From Geodermatophilaceae bacterium URHA0031 (GTDB lineage Bacteria; Actinomycetota; Actinomycetes; Mycobacteriales; Geodermatophilaceae): a DNA stretch of 39,740 nucleotides. Each line of letters begins with the position of its first letter. The first letter of the stretch is position 1. Shown here piece by piece: positions 15,887 through 22,660 of the stretch. The translations under genes were made by a program, and so were the position numbers. Location of the stretch: NCBI GenBank assembly GCA_000620205.1, contig JHVP01000022.1, positions 1 through 39,740 on the forward strand. The letters are read 5' to 3'. A model generated the notes under the pieces. It was not told the origin of the DNA. It saw only the letters and a program-made list of their open reading frames with translations, and ran no database searches.

Positions 15887-17351
15887 CGCTGTCTCCGATC
15901 AGGCTGAGGGCGTAGCGGGTAGCGGCGGCGTTGCTGGCGAAGACGGCGGCGCCGGCCTCGGCGAGGGCGTCGGCCTGCCGGGACCAGCCCTGCGGGTCGC
16001 CCTCGGTGCCGACCAGCGCGACGACGGCCGGCAGGCCGGCCGCGCGCAGCGCGGGGACGAGGCTGAGCGAGGGGTCCGGGTCCGCGCCGTACCCGAGGAC
16101 GACGTCCAGCAGCAGGACGGCGGGCTCCCGGCTGGCGGCGAGGTTGCTGATCGCCTCCAGCCGCAGCGTCGGGTCGATCATCGGGTGCGCGCGGCCCACG
16201 GTGAGGGCGTCGTCGCCGAAGTCGACCACGACGTGGCCCCGCGCCCGCAGGTCGGTGCCGAGGTCGAGCTCGGGTCGCAGCGGGGTGTTGGAGCGGATGT
16301 CACCCAGCACCGGGGCGGCGAGCAGCATCGCCTCGTCGGCGAGGGTGCCGCCGGAGTAGAAGCCCTTCAGCACGGCGCCGGGCGGCACCGCGTCGGCGGT
16401 GCCCGGGCGGGACGGCCACTCCGGCACGGCCACACCCAGGTCACCCAGGAGCGCCTCCACCGCCGCGGTGAGGTCGGGGCTCTCCGGCGAGAGGACCGCC
16501 GAGCGGACCGGCACCGACAGCTGGTCGGCCACCTCGCGCACCCGGGCGGCCACCGACGCCGCCGGGGGCTTGGACACCAGCAGCACCCGCTCGGTGGCCG
16601 GGTCGGCGTCCAGTGCGGCGAGGGCGTCCAGCGTGGCCAGGCCGCCGACGGCCTCGGACAGGTCGCGACCGCCGACGCCCAGGACGTGCGAGACGCCCAC
16701 CCCGGCGGCGTCGAGCAGGCAGCTGACCTGCTGGGCGCCGGTCCCGCTGGCCGCGACCAGGCCGACCGGGCCGGGGCGGACGACGTTGGCGAAGCCGAGC
16801 GCGACGCCGGAGACGATCGCGGTGCCGCAGTCCGGGCCCATCACCAGGACGCCGGCCTCGTGCGCCGCCCGCTTGAGCGCGATCTCCTGCTCGACCGGGA
16901 CGCCGTCGCTGAAGACCAGCACGCTGCGGCCCGCGGCGATGGCGTCGGCGGCCTCGGTCGCGGCGTACGGACCGGGCACGCTGATGATCGCGAGTACGGG
17001 GTCGGTCGTGTCGGCGAGGCCGGCGCCGATGGTCCGCGCCGGGATGGTCTGCACGTCGCCGGACCTCTCCCGGTGCGCCAGCGCGGCCTCCACAGCGGCG
17101 ACCGCGGCGGTCAGCTCGGCGTCGTCGGTGGCGGTGAGCGCGATGAGCAGCTGGTCGGGCTTCGCCTCGCCCTCCGGCGCCAGGCCCATGCCGGCGGCCA
17201 GCTCGAGGTTCAGCGGGGTGGCCATCGCGACCAGCACGGCACGGACGCCGTCCCGGGCGCCGATGTCCCGGCTGACCTGCATCAGGCGGACCGAGTCGGC
17301 GTAGACGCCGCTCCGCAGGGAGACGTGCCGGGCACCCTGGCTGTCGCTCAC
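15879..17351 (-). CDS. fdrA: FdrA-family protein (AllF-like), probable carbamoyltransferase subunit
   Basis: The 490-residue protein resembles FdrA, which is built like acyl-CoA synthetase (succinyl-CoA ligase alpha) domains. It shows MGPDCGTAI, GPVGLVAASGTGAQQVSCLL, VSHVLGVGGRDLS and the C-terminal LLDVVLGYGADPDPS and PAVVALVGTEGDPQGW. E. coli FdrA is 555 residues. It is a subunit of the transcarbamoylase that yields carbamoyl phosphate from oxalurate. The GTG at 17351 is 8 nt after the -10 TAGCGT, so it is probably leaderless. The operator motif seen before arcC lies immediately upstream. It is divergent from the molybdenum hydroxylase operon and followed by the overlapping DUF1116 gene. 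Confidence 0.85.
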   Translation of the reverse strand: MSDSQGARHVSLRSGVYADSVRLMQVSRDIGARDGVRAVLVAMATPLNLELAAGMGLAPEGEAKPDQLLIALTATDDAELTAAVAAVEAALAHRERSGDVQTIPARTIGAGLADTTDPVLAIISVPGPYAATEAADAIAAGRSVLVFSDGVPVEQEIALKRAAHEAGVLVMGPDCGTAIVSGVALGFANVVRPGPVGLVAASGTGAQQVSCLLDAAGVGVSHVLGVGGRDLSEAVGGLATLDALAALDADPATERVLLVSKPPAASVAARVREVADQLSVPVRSAVLSPESPDLTAAVEALLGDLGVAVPEWPSRPGTADAVPPGAVLKGFYSGGTLADEAMLLAAPVLGDIRSNTPLRPELDLGTDLRARGHVVVDFGDDALTVGRAHPMIDPTLRLEAISNLAASREPAVLLLDVVLGYGADPDPSLSLVPALRAAGLPAVVALVGTEGDPQGWSRQADALAEAGAAVFASNAAATRYALSLIGDSDA

Positions 17352-17427
17352 CTGGCGGGACGCTACCGGACAAAGCCTCTTAGCGGTGAGGCACTTCCGA
17401 CGTCACGAAGATTTAGCGTTGAGGTAC
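17352..17427. promoter_or_regulatory. Divergent control region with operator sites 2 and 3
   Basis: On the minus strand GTGCCTCACCGCTAAG (17394-17379) and GTACCTCAACGCTAAA (17427-17412) repeat the motif found before arcC (5196-5211). The two lie exactly 33 bp apart, about three helical turns. Site 2 is placed relative to the fdrA -10 TAGCGT (17365-17360) as site 1 is to the arcC -10, 13 and 12 bp upstream respectively. The rest of the gap to 17503 holds a GGAGGTG ribosome site (17488-17494) for the next gene; I cannot place its -10. Confidence 0.65.
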
Positions 17428-17503
17428 TTCCGCGTCACAGGCCGCGGTGACAGAGTCGTGCCTTCCCCGTTCGTGCAGGACTGCTCGGAGGTGACGGCAC
17501 CCG

Positions 17504-18385
17504 GTGAAGCCCGCCCCGTTCGGCTACGCCGACCCGACGACGGTCGAGGACGCCCTCGACGTCCTCGCCGCGGACGAGGGCGCGAAGGTGCTGGCCGGCG
17601 GCCAGTCGCTGCTGCCGCTGCTGTCCATGCGCCTGGCGGCGCCGACCACCCTGGTCGACATCAACCGGGTGCCCGGACTGGACGGCATCGAGGTCACCCC
17701 GGACGGCGTCCGGGTGGGCGCCCTGGTGCGGCACGCCCGGCTGCTGCACTCGACCGAGGCGGCCGCCGTGCAGCCGCTGCTCGGCCGCGCGACGGCGAAC
17801 GTCGCACACCCCGCGATCCGCAACCGGGGGACGACGGTGGGCTCGATCGCGCACGCCGACCCCTCCGGCGAGATGACCTCCGTGCTGGCGCTGACCGACG
17901 GGTCGGTCACGGTCGCCACCCCGGGCGGGCGGGAGACCATCGGCTGGCGCGACCTCTTCGTCGGCCCGCTGGAGACCTCGGTGCACGGGCCGGCCGTCGT
18001 CCTCGACGCCTTCTTCCCGGGGCTGCCGGAGCGCTCGGGCACCGCGTTCGCCGAGATCGCCCGGCGCAAGGGCGACTACGCGGTCTGCGGGGCGGGCGTC
18101 GTCGTCACCCTCGACGCGGACCGGCGGGTCTCCAGCGCCCGGGCGGCGTACCTCTCCGTCGGACTGGTGCCCGAGGTGCACGACCTGAGCGACGCGGTCG
18201 CCGGCAAGCCGGTGGACAGCGCCGACTGGGCCGCCGCCGGCGAGCTGGCCCGCGGGCTGGTCGACCCGGACGGCGACCTGCACGCGAGCGCGGACTACCG
18301 CCGGTTGCTGGTCGGCACGCTCACCGAACGGACGCTGGCCACCGCTGCCGCCGAGGCAGCCTCTCGAGCAGGAGCCGGGCAGTGA
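17504..18385 (+). CDS. FAD-binding (medium) subunit of a xanthine dehydrogenase-family molybdenum hydroxylase
   Basis: The 293-residue protein has the FAD-binding motifs of the CoxM family: VLAGGQSLLPLLSMRLAAP (about 31-49) and NRGTTVGSIAHADPSGE (about 107-123), which bind the diphosphate. The YAVCGAG segment of the C-terminal CODH_FAD domain is also present. It passes electrons from the iron-sulfur subunit to FAD. The GTG at 17504 lies 9 bp after a GGAGGTG ribosome site. It is the first gene of a four-gene operon whose stops and starts overlap by 4 bp (GTGA). The operon diverges from fdrA and shares its operator region. Confidence 0.92.
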   Translation: MKPAPFGYADPTTVEDALDVLAADEGAKVLAGGQSLLPLLSMRLAAPTTLVDINRVPGLDGIEVTPDGVRVGALVRHARLLHSTEAAAVQPLLGRATANVAHPAIRNRGTTVGSIAHADPSGEMTSVLALTDGSVTVATPGGRETIGWRDLFVGPLETSVHGPAVVLDAFFPGLPERSGTAFAEIARRKGDYAVCGAGVVVTLDADRRVSSARAAYLSVGLVPEVHDLSDAVAGKPVDSADWAAAGELARGLVDPDGDLHASADYRRLLVGTLTERTLATAAAEAASRAGAGQ

Positions 18386-18924
18386 CCTCCATCCAGACCG
18401 AGCGCACCATCACCGTGGTGCTCAACGGTGTTTCACGTGAAGCAACCGTCCCGGTCCGCTGGCTGCTGTCGGACGCGCTGCGGCACGAGTTCGGGCTGAC
18501 CGGCACCCACGTCGGCTGCGAGCACGGCGTCTGCGGCTCGTGCACGGTGCTGGTCGACGGCGAGCCGACCCGCTCCTGCCTGGTGCTTGCCGTCCAGGTC
18601 GACGGCCACCAGGTGACCACGGTCGAGGGGCTCTCCCGGCCCGACCACCAGGGCGGCCAGGTGCTGCACCCGGTCCAGGAGGCGTTCCGCGAGTGCCACG
18701 CCCTGCAGTGCGGGTTCTGCACGCCGGGCTTCCTGACCACGATCGCCGCCGGCCTGGACGCCCGGGACCCCGCGGTGGAGATCACCGACGAGGAGGTCGA
18801 CGAGCTGGTCGGCGGCAACCTCTGCCGGTGCACCGGCTACGCGAACATCAAGAAGGCCTGCCGGCACGCCGCGGCGACCATGCGCGCCGATGTGGCCACA
18901 AAGGCGCAGGACGGTGCCCGGTGA
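18382..18924 (+). CDS. [2Fe-2S] small subunit of the molybdenum hydroxylase
   Basis: The 180-residue protein has the plant-type ferredoxin cluster motif CEHGVCGSCTVLVDG followed by RSC. A second cluster lies in the helical domain (CGFCTPG and GNLCRCTGY). Both clusters are typical of CoxS-type subunits that move electrons from the molybdenum site to FAD. The GTG at 18382 overlaps the stop of the medium subunit. Codons 17-22 contain a parS-like site with unusually AT-ending codons (GTT TCA CGT GAA GCA), unlike the rest of the gene. Confidence 0.92.
   Translation: MTSIQTERTITVVLNGVSREATVPVRWLLSDALRHEFGLTGTHVGCEHGVCGSCTVLVDGEPTRSCLVLAVQVDGHQVTTVEGLSRPDHQGGQVLHPVQEAFRECHALQCGFCTPGFLTTIAAGLDARDPAVEITDEEVDELVGGNLCRCTGYANIKKACRHAAATMRADVATKAQDGAR
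18429..18444. promoter_or_regulatory. parS-like ParB binding site inside the small-subunit gene
   Basis: TGTTTCACGTGAAGCA differs at one base from the bacterial parS consensus TGTTTCACGTGAAACA and keeps the central TTTCACGTGAA palindrome. It lies within a coding sequence and forces codons rarely used here. parS sites cluster near the chromosome origin and load ParB for chromosome segregation. Confidence 0.7.
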
Positions 18925-21329
18925 CGACGAAGTTGTTCGGGGAGCCGGTCCGCCGGCGCGAGGACGCCCGGCTGATCACCGGCCAGGGCCGCTACCTGGA
19001 CGACATCGGCTCGTCGGCGTACGCGGCGGCCTTCCTCCGCAGCCCCTACGCGCACGCCCGGATCGTCGACATCGACGTCACCCCGGCCGTGGACGTCGAG
19101 GGCCTGCTCGCGGTCTACACCTACGAGGACCTGGTCGGCCCGATGGCCGAGCCGCTGCCGGTGCTCATCCCGCACCCCCAGCTCACCTCCCCGCGCACCG
19201 GGTTCCCGCTGGCCAAGAACGTGGTCAACCACGTCGGCGAGGCCGTGGTCATGGTGGTCGCCACCGACCGGTACGTCGCCGAGGACGCCCTGGACAAGAT
19301 CGTGGTGACCTACGAGGAGCTGCCGGTCGTCGTCGGCGTCGACGCCGCGCGCGAGGCGGTGCACGCCGTCCACGACGACGTGCCGGACAACGTCGCCGCC
19401 CGGCACCACCAGGAGACCGGCGACGTCGAGCCGGCCCTGGCCGCCTCGCCGCACACGCTCTCGTTCACCCAGTACTTCGAGCGCAGCGCCGCCATGCCGA
19501 TGGAGGGCAAGGGCGTGCACGCGCGCTGGGACGACGCCGACTCCTCGCTGCGCGTCTACACCAGCACCCAGGCCTCGACGTCGGTGCGTGCGGCGATCGC
19601 GGCCAAGCTGCAGCTGTCGCTGGAGAAGGTGGAGGTCATCGCACCCGACGTCGGCGGTGGCTTCGGGGTCAAGATCGTGCACCCCTGGCCCGAGGAGCTG
19701 CTGGTGCCGATGGCGGCCCGGCTGCTCGGCCACGAGGTCAAGTGGAGCGAGGACCGCCGCGAGCACTTCACCTCCTCCGCGCACGAGCGGCAGCAGCGCC
19801 AGGAGGTGACCGTCGGCTACGACGACGACGGCCGGATCACCGCCCTCGACGTCCACATCTGGCACGACAACGGCGCGTACACGCCCTACGGGATCATCGT
19901 CCCGATCGTCACCGCGACCCAGCTGGTCGGCCCGTACGTGATCCCGGTGTACCGGGTCCGGGTGGAGAGCGTCTTCACCAACACGGTGATCGTGACGCCG
20001 TACCGCGGGGCCGGGCGGCCGCAGGGCTGCTTCGCGATGGAGCGGGCGATGGACCGGATCGCCCAGGAGCGCGGGCTGGACCGGGCCGAGGTGCGGATGC
20101 GCAACCTCATCCAGGCCGACCAGTTCCCCTACGACCACCACCTCACGTTCCAGGACGGCCGGCCGGTCGTCTACGACTCGGGCGACTACGTCGGGCTGAT
20201 GGACAAGCTCAAGGCGCTGGTGCGCTGGGACTCCTTCGAGGAGCGGCGCGCCGAGGCCCGCGCGCGCGGCAGGCATCTGGGCATCGGGATGGCGATGTAC
20301 GTCGAGGGCACCGGACCGGGCCCGTACGAGGGCGGGCACGTGCAGGTGCTGGGCAGCGGCAAGGTGCTGGTCTCGACCGGGCTCACCTCTCAGGGACAGG
20401 GCCACGAGACCGTCTTCGCCCAGCTGGTCGCCTCCGAGCTCGGCGTGCCGATGGAGGACGTCGAGGTCACCACCGGCGACACCCGCCGGTTCGGCTACGC
20501 CGTCGGGACCTTCGCCTCCCGGGCCGCGGTGATGAGCGGCAACGCCGTCGCGCTGGCCGCCCGCGGGGTGAAGGAGAAGGCGCTGCGGATCGCCGCGGAC
20601 GTCCTCGAGGTCGACCCGGGCGACCTGGAGATCGACGAGGGGCTGGTCCAGGTCAAGGGGACGCCGGGCGCATCGATCCCGCTGCGCACGGTCGCGGTGC
20701 TGTCCAACCCGCTGCGGTACGCCTTCGACGAGGCGGCGAAGCAGGCCACCCAGTTCGCCGGGCCGGGCGACGACTCGAAGCCGCCGGTCGCGGTCGGGGA
20801 CGCCCCGGGGCTGGAGCACACCGACTACTACTCCCCCGTGCGGTCGACGTTCGCCTCGGGCGCGCACGCGGCGGTGGTGGAGATCGACCCGGCGACCTGG
20901 GAGATCGACGTCGTCGACTACGCGGTGGTGCACGACTGCGGCAACGTGGTGAACCCGATGATCGTCGAGGGCCAGGTGCACGGCGGGGTGGCGCAGGGCG
21001 TGGGCGGCGCGCTGTACGAGCGGATGGCCTACGACCGGGACGGGCAGCTGCAGAACGCCTCGTTCATGGACTTCCTGATGCCCTACGCCTCCGAGGTGCC
21101 CGACGTGGTGATCGACCACCAGGAGACGCCGTCGCCGTTGAACCCCCTGGGCCTCAAGGGCGCCGGCGAGGCCGGCGTGATCCCCGGGTCCGCAGCGATC
21201 GCCTCGGCGATCGAGGACGCGGTCGGACGCCGGATCGCGGCGATGCCGATCTCCCCCACAGAGCTGTACGACCTGGTCCGCTCGGACGCGGACCAGGTGT
21301 CCAACACGAAGACTGGAGTGCTCGCGTGA
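18921..21329 (+). CDS. Molybdenum-cofactor (large) subunit of the hydroxylase, not CO dehydrogenase
   Basis: The 802-residue protein is a CoxL/XDH-type catalytic subunit with PDVGGGFGVK, TPYRGAGRPQG, GQGHETVFAQ and the catalytic-glutamate motif LKGAGEAGVIPGSAA near the C terminus. The loop reads YRGAGR rather than AYRCSFR, so the Cys that binds copper in true CO dehydrogenase is absent. The enzyme should hydroxylate an organic substrate with water. Candidates from context are heterocycles such as uracil or thymine, whose oxidation gives barbiturate, the likely substrate of the co-regulated hydrolase. The start GTG at 18921 overlaps the previous stop by 4 bp. No molybdenum cofactor maturation gene is in the window apart from the CoxG-like gene. 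Confidence 0.92.
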   Translation: MTTKLFGEPVRRREDARLITGQGRYLDDIGSSAYAAAFLRSPYAHARIVDIDVTPAVDVEGLLAVYTYEDLVGPMAEPLPVLIPHPQLTSPRTGFPLAKNVVNHVGEAVVMVVATDRYVAEDALDKIVVTYEELPVVVGVDAAREAVHAVHDDVPDNVAARHHQETGDVEPALAASPHTLSFTQYFERSAAMPMEGKGVHARWDDADSSLRVYTSTQASTSVRAAIAAKLQLSLEKVEVIAPDVGGGFGVKIVHPWPEELLVPMAARLLGHEVKWSEDRREHFTSSAHERQQRQEVTVGYDDDGRITALDVHIWHDNGAYTPYGIIVPIVTATQLVGPYVIPVYRVRVESVFTNTVIVTPYRGAGRPQGCFAMERAMDRIAQERGLDRAEVRMRNLIQADQFPYDHHLTFQDGRPVVYDSGDYVGLMDKLKALVRWDSFEERRAEARARGRHLGIGMAMYVEGTGPGPYEGGHVQVLGSGKVLVSTGLTSQGQGHETVFAQLVASELGVPMEDVEVTTGDTRRFGYAVGTFASRAAVMSGNAVALAARGVKEKALRIAADVLEVDPGDLEIDEGLVQVKGTPGASIPLRTVAVLSNPLRYAFDEAAKQATQFAGPGDDSKPPVAVGDAPGLEHTDYYSPVRSTFASGAHAAVVEIDPATWEIDVVDYAVVHDCGNVVNPMIVEGQVHGGVAQGVGGALYERMAYDRDGQLQNASFMDFLMPYASEVPDVVIDHQETPSPLNPLGLKGAGEAGVIPGSAAIASAIEDAVGRRIAAMPISPTELYDLVRSDADQVSNTKTGVLA

Positions 21330-22009
21330 ACCTGGACGGCAGTGCGGTGCTCTCGGCGGCGCCGGAGCAGGTCTGGTCGGTGATCACCGACCCGGCGGTG
21401 CTGGCGCGGACGATCCCGGGTTGCGAGAGCCTGCAGCAGGTCGGCGAGGACAGCTACACGATGGTCGTCTCCGCCGGCGTCGGCGCCGTCCGCGGGAAGT
21501 ACTCCGGCGAGGTGCGGTTGAGCGACCTCTCGTTCCCGAAGTCCTACGTCATGCACGCCTCGGGGTCGGGCGGACCGGGCTCGGTACGGGCGACCGTGCA
21601 GATCAACCTGTCGGCGGCGGGCGAGGGCACCGAGTTGACCTACTCGGCGGACGCCGTGGTCGGCGGTGCCGTGGCCGGGGTGGGCCAGCGGATGATCACC
21701 GGTGTCGCCAAGCGGATGGCCGGCCAGTTCTTCGCCGCGGTGGACAAGGAGCTGTCCGAGCCGAACGTGGTGGCCGACGTGACCCCGTCGGCGGCTGCGG
21801 TCAGCGACACCCGCGTCCAGGCGGGGGACGTTCCCGCGGGAACGTCGCAGGCCGTCCCTGCCGGGCCGGTGACCTACGCCAAGGCACCGGCGGCCACGGG
21901 CGGGTGGGTGCCCGCCGAGGCCAGGCCCCTGCTCGTCGGCGCCGCCAGCGGCGGGCTGCTCACCCTGCTCGGCGTCTGGGTCGGCTACCTGCTCGGTCGC
22001 CGCAGCTGA
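21326..22009 (+). CDS. CoxG-like SRPBCC protein with C-terminal membrane anchor
   Basis: The 227-residue protein has a CoxG-type SRPBCC fold (about 1-150), with APEQVWSVITDPAVLARTIPGCE at its start and GTELTYSADAVVGGAVAGVGQRM later. A Pro/Ala-rich linker follows, then a hydrophobic segment near the C terminus (LLVGAASGGLLTLLGVWVGY). In CO dehydrogenase systems CoxG is needed to attach the enzyme to the membrane or hand electrons to quinones. The tail here suggests the hydroxylase is membrane-tethered. It is the last gene of the operon, overlapping the large-subunit stop by 4 bp. Confidence 0.85.
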   Translation: MNLDGSAVLSAAPEQVWSVITDPAVLARTIPGCESLQQVGEDSYTMVVSAGVGAVRGKYSGEVRLSDLSFPKSYVMHASGSGGPGSVRATVQINLSAAGEGTELTYSADAVVGGAVAGVGQRMITGVAKRMAGQFFAAVDKELSEPNVVADVTPSAAAVSDTRVQAGDVPAGTSQAVPAGPVTYAKAPAATGGWVPAEARPLLVGAASGGLLTLLGVWVGYLLGRRS

Positions 22010-22013
22010 CTCG

Positions 22014-22364
22014 TCAGACCCCCGCGCGCCGCCGCTCGACCAGCACCTCGACCACCCGGGCCACCAGGTCAGCGGGCAGCGGCTTCCCGTACGGCAGCTT
22101 CATCGAGTCCTTGGTGCCGCGGTAGGGGGCGACGAGCGCGTCCAGCCCCGGGTCCAGCGGCGGCAGGGGGTAGAGCCCCAGGTGCTGCTTCCACGCCGCG
22201 ACGTGCAGCAGCGGCAGCCCGTCGAGGGTGAACGTCGGCATCGCGTAGCTGATCGTCTCGCCGACGTCGGGCACCACCTCGTGCACCAGCCGGCGGACCT
22301 CCTCCAGCCGGAGCCGGGCGTCGTCGGGCAGCCCGGCCAGGTACTCGTCCACGGTCGCGGGCAC
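22014..22364 (-). CDS. DUF1801 (YdhG-like) domain protein
   Basis: The 116-residue protein has the DUF1801 pattern: VDEYLAGLPDDARLRLEEVR, then ETISYAMPTFTLDG, the histidine-rich core HVAAWKQHLGLYPLP and KLPYGKPLP. Related proteins are called iron-chaperone-like, but the function is not established. The GTG at 22364 starts 1 nt after the stop of the Ser/Gly-repeat microprotein (TGACGTG), so it is probably translated by coupling. An in-frame ATG at 22415 would overlap that gene and add an unconserved extension. It converges with the CoxG-like gene, 4 bp apart. Confidence 0.8.
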   Translation of the reverse strand: MPATVDEYLAGLPDDARLRLEEVRRLVHEVVPDVGETISYAMPTFTLDGLPLLHVAAWKQHLGLYPLPPLDPGLDALVAPYRGTKDSMKLPYGKPLPADLVARVVEVLVERRRAGV

Positions 22365-22365
22365 G

Positions 22366-22647
22366 TCAGCGCCGTCCGGCCAGCGCCAGGCCGAGCGCGG
22401 CGGCCGCCGCGACACGACCGGCCGACCGGGCGCCCCCGACCGACCGCCAGGACAGCACGGACCCGACGGACTGGGCGGACAGCGCCGAGCCCACCGACAA
22501 CCAGCTGAAGGCCGAGAACAGCGACGTGGACGAGCCGATGCTGCCCACCGAGAGGAACGACCCGACGCTGCCGATGGAGAGGAACGAGCCCTCCGAGGCG
22601 ATGGACAGCGCCGAGCCGTGGGACCACAGCGACATCCGGGAGCTCAT
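22366..22647 (-). CDS. Ser/Gly-repeat hydrophobic microprotein (SxGS repeats)
   Basis: The 93-residue protein consists largely of a short repeat of the form S-h-x-S-x-G-S: SFLSIGSVGSFLSVGSIGSS, then SALSAQSVGSVLSWRSVGG. A hydrophobic Ala-rich tail (AAAAALGLALAG) ends the protein. Regular small and hydrophobic alternation could build a narrow beta-helix-like or membrane-associated structure. I recall similar unannotated proteins in other actinobacteria, but no function. The codon pattern and the coupling to the downstream DUF1801 gene favour a real gene. ATG 22647 lacks a strong ribosome site. Confidence 0.6.
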   Translation of the reverse strand: MSSRMSLWSHGSALSIASEGSFLSIGSVGSFLSVGSIGSSTSLFSAFSWLSVGSALSAQSVGSVLSWRSVGGARSAGRVAAAAALGLALAGRR

Positions 22648-22660
22648 GCCCCCGAGCGTG

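Noticed and set aside
18921..21329. Aerobic CO dehydrogenase large subunit
   Set aside because: The active-site loop is YRGAGR, not AYRCSFR. The Cys that binds copper is missing, so it should be another hydroxylase.
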